Source: Yersinia bercovieri ATCC 43970
GTDB taxonomy: Bacteria > Pseudomonadota > Gammaproteobacteria > Enterobacterales > Enterobacteriaceae
DNA: 64,000 nt
Assembly (NCBI RefSeq): GCF_013282745.1
Contig: NZ_CP054044.1
Location: 3,844,001-3,908,000 of the forward strand
Direction: 5' to 3'
Shown here: positions 21,957 through 30,165 of the stretch, piece after piece
Layout of the letters: every line of letters begins with the position of its first letter
Numbering within the stretch: the first letter of the stretch is position 1
Notes under the pieces: generated by a model
Told to the model about the DNA's origin: nothing
What the model saw: only the letters and a program-made list of their open reading frames with translations
The model's database searches: none
Program-made: the position numbers and the translations under genes

Positions 21957-22346
21957 TTATAAAAATAAATAGAGGCGCGCATTTTGCGCATTAAAATTAT
22001 TATTCACTGATTGAACCGCCACCTCATCCCCTGGCGCAATCATCAGAATGCGCGGCGCTTCGAGTGGCTCGACCTCCAGGCCCTGCGCATCATACCAATA
22101 AAAGCGATAGTTGATTTTTACCGGCTTATTCTGGCTATTAGAGATAACTGAGCGCACAACATTGTTGCCAGAAGAGGTTGATATTGCAGGTTGAGAAGCC
22201 AAAATGCCCGCCGTCAGTACCGATGAATCCATTACTACGGTTTGCTGTTGATTGACCGCAATCCCCTTCGGGCTGCTGCACCCCAGCAGGGTCGCGATAC
22301 TTGCGCACGCAATCACCGGTAATAAAAACGCCTTCACACGGCGCAT
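21957..22346 (-). CDS. ycfL: YcfL, DUF1425 lipoprotein
   Basis: 129 residues. Signal peptide with lipobox ATLLGC (Cys23), then one DUF1425 domain (conserved RSVISNSQNKPVKINYRFYWYD). Probably an outer-membrane lipoprotein; no function is assigned. It is always next to lpoB in enterobacteria, which hints at an envelope role. Confidence 0.9.
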   Translation of the reverse strand: MRRVKAFLLPVIACASIATLLGCSSPKGIAVNQQQTVVMDSSVLTAGILASQPAISTSSGNNVVRSVISNSQNKPVKINYRFYWYDAQGLEVEPLEAPRILMIAPGDEVAVQSVNNNFNAQNARLYLFL

Positions 22347-22378
22347 AGGCTTACCTCTTATTTAGGGTATAAAGTTAA

Positions 22379-22732
22379 TTACTTATGCGACAGCAACGAA
22401 CCCAAATCACGACCACCGACCAAATGCATGTGGATATGGTAGACAACCTGCCCGGCATGGCGGTTGCAATTGATAATCAGGCGATAGCCATCTTCAGCAA
22501 TGCCCTCCTGCTCTGCAAGTTTAGCAGCTACCGTGATCATGCGACCTAATGTTGCTTCGTGCTCAGCGGTGACATCATTCACGGTAGGAATAAGAATGTT
22601 GGGAATGATTAAGATATGGGTGGGTGCCTGTGGGGCAATATCACGAAACGCGGTCACCAGTTCATCCTGATAAACCACGTCGGCAGGGATTTCACGGCGG
22701 ATAATTTTGCTGAAAATCGTTTCTTCGGCCAT
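22379..22732 (-). CDS. hinT: Purine nucleoside phosphoramidase HinT
   Basis: 117-residue HIT protein that hydrolyses adenosine 5'-phosphoramidates. The histidine triad is HIHMHLVGG (about residues 100-108), with a C-terminal extension [11 protein letters not shown]. It is the first gene of the hinT-ycfP string; 32 nt separate it from ycfL. Confidence 0.95.
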   Translation of the reverse strand: MAEETIFSKIIRREIPADVVYQDELVTAFRDIAPQAPTHILIIPNILIPTVNDVTAEHEATLGRMITVAAKLAEQEGIAEDGYRLIINCNRHAGQVVYHIHMHLVGGRDLGSLLSHK

Positions 22733-22810
22733 AACGCATTTCCTTAATCATGATAAAAATGGGGAATGCGTAGTATGAGCGACAAATTCTATTGATTTCA
22801 ACCTCAATCA

Positions 22811-23629
22811 TCAGCCGCGGGCATAAGCCGCCGCTTTTTCAAACAAAGCCGGATCAGGACGAATGCCGGTATACAGCACAAATTGCTCAACCGCTTGAAT
22901 GGCAAATACTTCAGCACCGGTAATCACCGTTTTTCCTTGCATTTTGGCATAACGGATCAGTGGGGTAATCGCCGGCAGCGCCACCACATCAAAAATGGTA
23001 TCTGCATGGTTAACTTCATTTTCAGTGAAAGCCATGTTGTCCGCCTCTTTGCCCCCAGCCATACCCACTGGCGTAGCATTGATGAGCATATCGGCCTGAA
23101 CCCCTTGCATATCAGGGCGATAGCGGTAGCCCGACTGCTCAGCTAATTGCTTACCGGTTCTTTCATTGGTTGCAATGATAAAGCCCTGCTTAAAACCGGC
23201 ATTTTTGAGGGCAAACGCCACCGCCTTCGCCATCCCCCCACTGCCACGTAGCGCAAAAACTTTATCGCTCGGCACCTGATAGGTCTGTAGCAATTGCGCG
23301 ATGGCGAGATAGTCAGTGTTGTACGCCGTCAAATAGCCATCAGTGTTAACCAAAGTATTAACCGAATTAATTGCTGCGGCTGATGGGGCCATCTCATCCA
23401 CCAGCGGGATAACCGCCTCTTTAAATGGCATTGAAATGGCGCACCCCCGGAACCCAAGCGCCCGCACGCCACCAATGGCCGCAGCCAAATCCGTGGTGGT
23501 GAAGGCCTTATAGAGGTAATCGAGATCGAGCGCATCATACAAAAAGTTATGAAAGCGGGTGCCGAAGTTGCTGGGTCTGGCGGCCAGAGAGATACAGACT
23601 TGGGTATCTTTGTTTAGGTAGCGAGTCAT
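22811..23629 (-). CDS. Shikimate 5-dehydrogenase-like protein (SDH-L / HI0607 type)
   Basis: 272-residue member of the AroE superfamily. The catalytic Lys (MPFKEAV, about residue 68) and Asp (YNTDY, about residue 104) are conserved and a nucleotide-binding turn GSGGMAKAVAFAL is seen at about 129. The AroE substrate motif SxS near the N-terminus is replaced by SLAARPSNFG, as in the HI0607-like group, which has low activity on shikimate; the true substrate is unknown. It is 78 nt upstream of hinT, on the same strand. Confidence 0.82.
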   Translation of the reverse strand: MTRYLNKDTQVCISLAARPSNFGTRFHNFLYDALDLDYLYKAFTTTDLAAAIGGVRALGFRGCAISMPFKEAVIPLVDEMAPSAAAINSVNTLVNTDGYLTAYNTDYLAIAQLLQTYQVPSDKVFALRGSGGMAKAVAFALKNAGFKQGFIIATNERTGKQLAEQSGYRYRPDMQGVQADMLINATPVGMAGGKEADNMAFTENEVNHADTIFDVVALPAITPLIRYAKMQGKTVITGAEVFAIQAVEQFVLYTGIRPDPALFEKAAAYARG

Positions 23630-24253
23630 CTTATTGCCTCAAATATCATCGTCAAAAGGGTTGCGCCTAAATAAAAGCCGCCGAACAGGCGCAGGGCGCG
23701 CACCTAAATAATCTAGGCTGGTTTGATTTCCAAACCACCTGGCTGGAGCCGGAATAGTTGCAACCTACGTAAAGGGGTGCACTAACGTCATTTACTCATT
23801 GAAAGAGTATCGGCTTAGATTGCGGCCTGGTGATAAATATAGGCGGAGTCATCACCGGGCGATAGCGCTTATGGTGCAAAATAGTTATCTTGGTACCGAT
23901 AATTATCAATTTCATCCCACTTAAATATGATAAGTGATTAAATTATATTTATCATACAGAAATAGCCAACTACTTAAATTGAAAGCCTAACATAACGAAT
24001 TCACTTAATTAATATTACCGCGCCATATCGCGATAATAAAAATAGTTATCTCCTTTGACACGACGATATATTCAGTGATAGTTTTAACTCAAGGGAAGTA
24101 GGAGAGCGTGTAATTGCACTGAATTATAGAATTAAGATATACATGTGATATATTCCCATAAGCAAAAATAAAGACTCGCGCAATAATACTTTCCTTAACT
24201 GAAAAGCCCAAGAAATTATCTCTTGGTTTTTATCATCAATGGAGGGATTAATT
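23630..24253. promoter_or_regulatory. AT-rich leader upstream of the peptide cluster
   Basis: 624-nt spacer, strongly AT-rich from about 23900. It contains an inverted repeat TATGATAA (23926-23933) / TTATCATA (23949-23956), a possible regulator site, and a terminator-like hairpin CCAAGA / TCTTGG followed by five T at 24208-24231, directly before the GGAGGG ribosome site of the precursor gene. The hairpin could attenuate readthrough into the cluster. No small ORF with a usable ribosome site was found between. Confidence 0.5.
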
Positions 24254-24409
24254 ATGTCTAGTTTGAAAAAAGAGATCATGGCAACAAAAACTGTCGTTAA
24301 TGTTAGCGAAGCTAAACGGAATCACCCTCAGCGCTTGGCAGAAGATGTCCTTGAGCAGATAGCTGGCGGGTGGATAAATGCTTTTGCTCGGTGGGGAAGA
24401 GCATTCTAA
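24254..24409 (+). CDS. xyeA: XyeA-type ribosomal peptide precursor (triceptide precursor)
   Basis: 51 residues, too short for most gene finders. Leader residues 1-39 are charged and end in the double-glycine motif VLEQIAGG; the predicted core, residues 40-51, is WINAFARWGRAF. It contains three aromatic-X-X motifs, W40-I-N42, F44-A-R46 and W47-G-R49, the kind of site where XyeB-family radical SAM enzymes join the aromatic ring to the beta carbon of the third residue. A GGAGGG ribosome site lies 7 nt before the ATG. The next genes encode the modifying enzyme and an exporter with a Gly-Gly-cleaving peptidase, which fixes the interpretation. Which rings actually form is inference. Confidence 0.88.
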   Translation: MSSLKKEIMATKTVVNVSEAKRNHPQRLAEDVLEQIAGGWINAFARWGRAF

Positions 24410-24424
24410 TTTTTAATCATATGC

Positions 24425-24452
24425 GGGCTGCCATTGGTGGCCCCTATTTTTT
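24425..24452 (+). terminator. Attenuator-like terminator between precursor and enzyme gene
   Basis: GGGCTGCC / GGTGGCCC, an 8-bp stem with two G-U pairs and a 3-nt loop, followed by CTATTTTTT. It begins 15 nt after the precursor stop and 57 nt before the xyeB start. A partial terminator here would give much more precursor mRNA than enzyme mRNA, as is common in peptide gene clusters. Confidence 0.65.
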
Positions 24453-24508
24453 ACTTATTAACTCTACAGCCCAGACATATTTATTAACGCTGGGAGGAGT
24501 GTAGCCTC

Positions 24509-25693
24509 ATGGTCAATATATCAAGTAAAAAAAGCATTCAGCACCTTGAAATTATATTAAAAATAAGTGAGCGCTGTAATATCAACTGTGACTATTGTTA
24601 CGTATTCAATAAGGGAAACTCAATCGCTGATAATAGCCCAGCCAGAATCTCCAATAAAAACATTGAACAATTGGTCTATTTTTTACAGCGAGCTTGTCTG
24701 GAATATGACATTGCCACCCTACAAATTGATTTCCATGGCGGGGAACCGCTATTGATGAAAAAAGAGAATTTTGCCAGCATGTGTGATCAACTCACGACAG
24801 CTGACTATGGCCGTTCGAATATCAGTCTTGCATTACAAACTAATGGAACGCTTATTGATGATGAGTGGATCTCGTTATTTGAACAGTATTTAGTATACGT
24901 CAGTATCTCAATTGACGGCCCTAAACATATTAATGACAGACATCGCTTGGACACCAAAGGGCGCAGTACCTACGAGGGCACGGTACGTGGTTTGCGTATG
25001 CTGCAAAATGCCTATAAGCAGGGACGACTTCAGGCAGAACCGGGCATTTTATGTGTTGCAAATCCTCAGGCGAATGGGGCTGAAATCTATCGGCATTTCG
25101 TGGATGACCTTGGTGTCTATGGTTTTGACATTCTGATACCCGACGACGCATACAACGATACCTACGCAGATCCCGTCAGCATGGGGCGCTTTCTTAACGA
25201 GGCATTAGACGAATGGATGAAAGATGATAACCCCAAGATTTTTGTCCGCCTCTTTCAAACACATATTGCTACTCTTCTCGGCGCAAAAAAAGTTGGTGTT
25301 TTGGGTCACACGCCCGAGGTCACAGGGACCTATGCCTGCACTGTCGGTTCAGATGGTTTGATTCGTGTGGATGATACCTTACGGTCTACATCAGACAGAA
25401 TTTTCAATGCGATTGGTCATGTTTCTGAAATTAACCTCTCTGATGTAATAAATAGTCCGCAATTTCAAGAATATGTATCTATTGGGAAATCCTTACCCAC
25501 CGAATGCACAGGCTGCATTTGGGAAAATGTCTGCGCCGGTGGCCGCATTATGAATCGTTTTTCCCCCGAAGAGCGCTTCAACCGTAAATCTGTTTATTGC
25601 TACTCCATGAGAAGTTTCCTGAGCCGTGCATCTGCTCACTTGCTCAATATGGGCATCAAAGAAGAGCGCATTATGGCAGCCATTAGCCAATAG
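24509..25693 (+). CDS. xyeB: XyeB-type radical SAM/SPASM cyclophane-forming enzyme
   Basis: 394 residues. The radical SAM [4Fe-4S] cluster motif is Cys23-x3-Cys27-x2-Cys30 (CNINCDYC), followed by the SAM-binding DFHGGEPLLM (about residue 75). The C-terminal SPASM domain holds further Cys residues (YACTVGSDG, CTGCIWENVC, YCYSM) for one or two auxiliary clusters. It is expected to act in the cytoplasm on the XyeA core, making C-C bonds between an aromatic ring and a side-chain beta carbon (three-residue cyclophanes). GGGAGGAG lies about 10 nt before the ATG. Assignment to the XyeB family rests on the precursor type and synteny; other SPASM peptide maturases are more distant alternatives. Confidence 0.87.
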   Translation: MVNISSKKSIQHLEIILKISERCNINCDYCYVFNKGNSIADNSPARISNKNIEQLVYFLQRACLEYDIATLQIDFHGGEPLLMKKENFASMCDQLTTADYGRSNISLALQTNGTLIDDEWISLFEQYLVYVSISIDGPKHINDRHRLDTKGRSTYEGTVRGLRMLQNAYKQGRLQAEPGILCVANPQANGAEIYRHFVDDLGVYGFDILIPDDAYNDTYADPVSMGRFLNEALDEWMKDDNPKIFVRLFQTHIATLLGAKKVGVLGHTPEVTGTYACTVGSDGLIRVDDTLRSTSDRIFNAIGHVSEINLSDVINSPQFQEYVSIGKSLPTECTGCIWENVCAGGRIMNRFSPEERFNRKSVYCYSMRSFLSRASAHLLNMGIKEERIMAAISQ

Positions 25694-25743
25694 TTTTTTG
25701 TCACCAACAGATTTTGGCTAAATGCTGAAGGAGCGCCCACAAA

Positions 25744-27048
25744 TTGGTCAATATACACCCTATTTTCAGACAAGAGGCGATAGCGCATCGATCTCACTAT
25801 TGGTTAGGCAGCCCGCAAGTGATGACACCGATGGGTGCCTCTATTTGGGCAATGATAGCGCTGGTGTTTATTGTTAGCCTGGTAACCTTCATGGTGGTGG
25901 GGACTTACACACAGAGAGCGCGCCTTACGGGCACCGTGGTTCACCAACCTGCGGTGGCGCGGATCACCGCTACCCACGATGGCGTGATTGTCCGTAGCTT
26001 TGCTGAAGAAGGAAAAGCGGTTCGTGCCGGTGAGGTAATTTTTATTGTTAACCGGGAGACGCAAACCGAGTATGGCGCGACGAGTCATGAAATGAGTGCC
26101 GCACTAAAGTCGCAGAAAGTCACTATTGAGCGGGAGATCACGCTGAAATCTGCGGCGGCAGATACTGAGCAAAACTTTCTTCGTCAACTGCTGGCAAACA
26201 AAGAGACCGAGCAGCAAAAAATGGACGATTTGATTGCCAAATCCGCACAGCAAACTTCATGGTTATTGGCAAAAGCAGAGCACTTTAAAAAGTTAGTTCG
26301 TCAGGGAATTGCCCTTGAGACAGAGCATATGGCACGCCTATCTGAGTATTATAGCGCCTCGGTTCAACTCAAAACCCTCCGGCGGGAAAAGGTCAAGCTA
26401 CAGGCGGAAGTCGTCAGCATACAAGCACGGTTAGCCGCAATCCATAGCGAACTTGCCGCTACCTTGGAGGGGCTGCATCGACAAACTGCCCAGTTGGATC
26501 AAGATTTAGTCTCTACGGAAGAGCGGCGGGAGTTGTATATCACTGCGCCAATCGATGGTGTATTAACTGGCATCACCGGGCTAACTGGCAACAATATTCG
26601 GGCAACACAAGAGTTAGCCAGTGTGGTGCCAACATCAGGGCGGGCCGAGGTGGAGATTTTTGCTGCCACCGACGCCATTGGCGAGTTACGTGAGGGCCAG
26701 ACAGTAAGGCTGCGCTTCGACGCCTACCCATACCAATGGTTTGGGCAATACGACGGTACTGTTACTTCAATCTCTACCACCGCAATTTCCAGCGCCGCCA
26801 GCGAAAGGGCTTTAGCCGCAAATGGGGTGCAGACTCATCACTCTCCATCTCCATTAAAGTATTTCCAAATACGCATCAGCCCCAAGAGTGATGGGGTATT
26901 ATTAGCCGGAGAAACCTACCCGCTGCAGCCGGGGATTGGTGTTGAAACAGATATTTTCATCAGAAAACGTCCTCTTTACCAATGGCTACTCTCCCCCCTC
27001 AAAAGCACTCTCAGCACGACGAGAAGTGAAGTGGGAGATGCCGTATGA
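25744..27048 (+). CDS. HlyD/CvaA-family periplasmic adaptor of the peptide exporter
   Basis: 434 residues. One N-terminal membrane helix (about 30-54), a biotinyl-lipoyl-like half-motif (ARITATHDGVIVRSF ... GKAVRAGEVIF), a long coiled-coil hairpin (about 115-260) and a beta-barrel ending in IGVETDIFIRKRPLYQWLLSPL. It should link the inner-membrane ABC exporter to TolC. The start is TTG at 25744, with AAGGAG 10 nt upstream; it is read as Met. The stop overlaps the start of the next gene (ATGA), so the pair is translationally coupled. Confidence 0.88.
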   Translation: MVNIHPIFRQEAIAHRSHYWLGSPQVMTPMGASIWAMIALVFIVSLVTFMVVGTYTQRARLTGTVVHQPAVARITATHDGVIVRSFAEEGKAVRAGEVIFIVNRETQTEYGATSHEMSAALKSQKVTIEREITLKSAAADTEQNFLRQLLANKETEQQKMDDLIAKSAQQTSWLLAKAEHFKKLVRQGIALETEHMARLSEYYSASVQLKTLRREKVKLQAEVVSIQARLAAIHSELAATLEGLHRQTAQLDQDLVSTEERRELYITAPIDGVLTGITGLTGNNIRATQELASVVPTSGRAEVEIFAATDAIGELREGQTVRLRFDAYPYQWFGQYDGTVTSISTTAISSAASERALAANGVQTHHSPSPLKYFQIRISPKSDGVLLAGETYPLQPGIGVETDIFIRKRPLYQWLLSPLKSTLSTTRSEVGDAV

Positions 27049-29204
27049 TCGCCAGCACAATGAAGGGCTACTTTGAAGCGCTGCGCCAACGCCTGCCGGT
27101 GGTGATGCAAACAGAAGCCACGGAGTGCGGGCTGGCCTGTATGGCGATGGTTGCGGGCTATTATGGCCTTAACATCGATCTCCAGGCACTGCGCAAACAC
27201 TATCAAGTGTCGCTAAAGGGCATGTCGCTACGGGATCTCATCGTACTGGCTGATCGGCTATCATTGGGGTCACGCCCGGTGCGTGCTGATTTAGACGCCG
27301 TCCCTCAGCTAAAAACCCCCTGTATTTTGCATTGGTCGTTTAACCATTTTGTGGTGCTAAAGAAATTCTCTCGCCACGGGGCCATCATTCATGATCCAGC
27401 AAAAGGTGAGAGACGAATCTCTATTACGGAGTTATCTCAACACTTTACCGGCATCGCCCTTGAGATTTGGCCTAATCAGCGCTTTCAGCGGCGTACTGAA
27501 AAACAGGTCATTCGACTGCTGGACATGTTCAAAAACGTGTCTGGATTGTCGCGGGCACTAGCACATGTATTAGCCCTCTCATTTGCCATTGAACTTCTGA
27601 CCATGGCAGTGCCGATGGCGATTCAATTCACTGTCGATATGGCCTTACGATCTGGCGATATCAATCTGGTCACACTCATCGTCTGGGGGATTGTTGCCCT
27701 ATTAATCTTCCGAGCGTTACTCAGTTTGGTTCGTTCCTGGACGTTGATGTCTGTTAAGTACTCGTTGGGTCTCCAATGGAGCTCAGGGCTTTTTAGCCAT
27801 TTGCTTCGACTACCGGCTTCCTATTTCGAAAAACGGCATATTGGTGATGTGTCGTCGCGCTTTAACTCGCTCTCGGTGGTGCAAGATGCTTTTACTGCGG
27901 AGATGGTTGCATCACTGCTGGATATTGTGGTGGTGATTGGACTGCTCTTTTTAATGTCGGTCTACAATGGCTACCTTACGGCAGCGGTTGTGTCTCTATC
28001 CTGCATCTATGCCACCATAAAATTCTGTCTTTTTCGCGCCTACCGCTCTGCCAACCTTGAAGCTATTGCTCACGAAGCGAAACAACATTCGCACTTCCTT
28101 GAAACAGTACGCGGTATCAATGGCGTTAAAATTTTTAATTTAGCAGAACGTCGGCGTTCCGATTGGCTCAATCTGGTTGTCGATGAAGCCAATGCAAAGA
28201 TCTACCTTTTTAAAATAGATCTGGCGACACAGACGGTAGGGCTGCTGTTAATCGGGATATCTTCCGCAATGGTACTGTGGTTGGGCGCGAAGCTGATTGA
28301 TGTAGGCACCATGACCACCGGTATGCTATTCGCATTCTTAATTTATTCGGATATGTACATCACCCGAACCATTAGCGTGGTTGACTCAATAATCAAACTC
28401 CGTTTGATTGATATGCACAGTGAGCGCCTCTCTGAAGTGGCACTTACCCCACCTGAATCTGATGAGGGTGAGATGAATTTAGTCATGCCCACCCCCCTCG
28501 CTGGCACTATTGACGTAAAAGAGCTGAGCTATCGCTATGGTGATGGCGAACCTGCGGTATTTGAGAATATCTCTCTGTCTATCAAGGCGGGAGAAAGTAT
28601 CGCCATCGTCGGGCCATCGGGTTGTGGTAAATCAACACTGCTTAAAACCATGGGGGGGTTAGCCCCGCAAGAGAGCGGCACCATATTATTGGATGGCATA
28701 GATGTGCGGCGATTGGGCCTCGAGGCCTACCGTAAACATATCGCCTACGTCTTACAAGAAGACCGACTCTTTGCGGGGTCTTTGCTGGATAACATCAGTT
28801 CATTTGATATTCATCCAGATAGCGAATGGGTGTTTGAGTGTGCTCGTCTTGCTTCAATTCATTCTGAGATTGAAGCCATGCCAATGAAATATGAAACCAT
28901 GGTCGGTGATATGGGCAGTGCGTTGTCCGGTGGGCAGCGGCAGCGTATCTCTCTGGCCCGCGCCTTGTACAAACGCCCGCGAATACTATTTCTCGACGAA
29001 GCGACCAGTGATCTGGATATCGATAATGAAGCCCGAATTAATGATTCGATACGCGCGTTAAAAATCACCCGCATTTTTGTTGCCCACCGTCCGTCAATGA
29101 TAGCGATGGCGGACCGGGTATTTGACCTCAGCACCAACACTGAAAAGGAAAAGGAAACTCCTCATGCACTTTTTACTGAAAGAAAACATCATGTCATTGA
29201 ATAA
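27045..29204 (+). CDS. Peptidase-containing ABC transporter (C39) for the modified peptide
   Basis: 719 residues. The N-terminal C39 cysteine peptidase has an intact catalytic set: Gln22, Cys28 (QTEATECG), His101 (FNHFVV) and Asp117 (IIHDP). It should cut after the Gly38-Gly39 of the precursor. Six-helix membrane domain about 165-420, then an ATPase with Walker A GPSGCGKST (about 521), signature LSGGQRQRISLARAL (about 626), Walker B ILFLDEATSDLD (about 646) and switch His (VAHRPS). It overlaps the adaptor gene by 4 nt and the next gene by about 14 nt. This is a CvaB-like bacteriocin exporter. Confidence 0.92.
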   Translation: MIASTMKGYFEALRQRLPVVMQTEATECGLACMAMVAGYYGLNIDLQALRKHYQVSLKGMSLRDLIVLADRLSLGSRPVRADLDAVPQLKTPCILHWSFNHFVVLKKFSRHGAIIHDPAKGERRISITELSQHFTGIALEIWPNQRFQRRTEKQVIRLLDMFKNVSGLSRALAHVLALSFAIELLTMAVPMAIQFTVDMALRSGDINLVTLIVWGIVALLIFRALLSLVRSWTLMSVKYSLGLQWSSGLFSHLLRLPASYFEKRHIGDVSSRFNSLSVVQDAFTAEMVASLLDIVVVIGLLFLMSVYNGYLTAAVVSLSCIYATIKFCLFRAYRSANLEAIAHEAKQHSHFLETVRGINGVKIFNLAERRRSDWLNLVVDEANAKIYLFKIDLATQTVGLLLIGISSAMVLWLGAKLIDVGTMTTGMLFAFLIYSDMYITRTISVVDSIIKLRLIDMHSERLSEVALTPPESDEGEMNLVMPTPLAGTIDVKELSYRYGDGEPAVFENISLSIKAGESIAIVGPSGCGKSTLLKTMGGLAPQESGTILLDGIDVRRLGLEAYRKHIAYVLQEDRLFAGSLLDNISSFDIHPDSEWVFECARLASIHSEIEAMPMKYETMVGDMGSALSGGQRQRISLARALYKRPRILFLDEATSDLDIDNEARINDSIRALKITRIFVAHRPSMIAMADRVFDLSTNTEKEKETPHALFTERKHHVIE

Positions 29205-30102
29205 ACATATTATAGCTATCACAATGACTCTCTTAACCTCTCTCCTCTCACTGGCGGCCCTCAATGCTACCGCAGCAGAGAAAGTCATGCATATGCCCTT
29301 TGAGTGGGATAAAACCTCGAACCCCTTGGTCAAAATTGACATCAACGGCATGCGCCAGACATTTTCAATTGATACAGGCTCCAACACTGGCCTGCATTTA
29401 ACGGAAGAGGTTATGGCTCAACTCCCCGAATTAGTCATTGATGCAGAAAAGCATCGCGCTATCGATCTGGCTGGCAACGTCTCTTTTAATGATAAGTTTC
29501 ACATCCCCCAAGTCTCAATTAATGGCATGACATTTAAGGATGTCAAAGGGGTTTCATTTACCCCTTGGGGGCTAACTCTCACCCCTGACAGCAGCCTCCC
29601 CGACTCAATGGTCATTGGTTTGGGCTTATTTAAAGAAAAGTCAGTGATGTTAGATTACAAAAACCAGCGCATCTCCGTTGCTGATAATACTCAAGAGTTG
29701 GGCATCAATATAGCTGATGGTTGGCTCTCATTACCGCTGCGACTCACCCAAGAAGGGATTAAAATTAAAGTCTCGCAAGATAAAAAACAGTACAACATGG
29801 TGTTGGATACTGGTGCCACCTTCTCGGTTTTTTGGAAAGAGCGGCTTAGTCGCCCTGTGACTGATATTCCCTGCCGCGCCGTGCTGGCAGAAGTACGCAT
29901 TGAAGGAGACATTGAGGGCTGTGTAGCTTCGGCGTTTCAGCTTAGCGAAATGGGTGCCGAGGGGATAAAACTGAATGCAGTATTATTAGACGGATCATTC
30001 AAGCAGATGGATGCCGATGGAGTAATCGGCAATAACTTCCTTCACCAATTCGCCATGGTAATTGATTTCCCTGGTCAGCAGTTGCTTATAAAGCCGTTTT
30101 AG
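29191..30102 (+). CDS. Exported protein with two Asp-Thr-Gly motifs (retropepsin-like aspartic protease)
   Basis: 303 residues from the ATG at 29191, which gives a classical signal peptide (basic start, hydrophobic stretch, NATAA-E cleavage region). An earlier in-frame ATG at 29164 has a better ribosome site (AAGGAAA) and would add 9 residues. Two aspartic-protease active-site motifs are seen: Asp61-Thr-Gly (SIDTGSNTG) and Asp206-Thr-Gly (VLDTGATFS), suggesting two lobes in one chain. The C-terminal part reads DGVIGNNFLHQFAMVIDF, as in retropepsin-like bacterial families. The start lies inside the exporter gene, so it belongs to the same operon. It could trim the exported peptide in the periplasm, degrade it for self-protection, or do neither. 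Confidence 0.75.
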   Translation: MSLNKHIIAITMTLLTSLLSLAALNATAAEKVMHMPFEWDKTSNPLVKIDINGMRQTFSIDTGSNTGLHLTEEVMAQLPELVIDAEKHRAIDLAGNVSFNDKFHIPQVSINGMTFKDVKGVSFTPWGLTLTPDSSLPDSMVIGLGLFKEKSVMLDYKNQRISVADNTQELGINIADGWLSLPLRLTQEGIKIKVSQDKKQYNMVLDTGATFSVFWKERLSRPVTDIPCRAVLAEVRIEGDIEGCVASAFQLSEMGAEGIKLNAVLLDGSFKQMDADGVIGNNFLHQFAMVIDFPGQQLLIKPF

Positions 30103-30117
30103 AACGCGCGTAAAACA

Positions 30118-30147
30118 CAAAAAAAGGGAGGCATAAGCCCCCCTTTT
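30118..30147. terminator. Bidirectional terminator between the peptide cluster and ptsG
   Basis: AAAAAGGGAGGC / GCCCCCCTTTT stem (one A-C mismatch) with a 4-nt loop. The T-run on plus ends the cluster; the A-tract becomes a T-run on minus for ptsG. Confidence 0.75.
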
Positions 30148-30165
30148 GCACTCCCCTAGCCTGAA

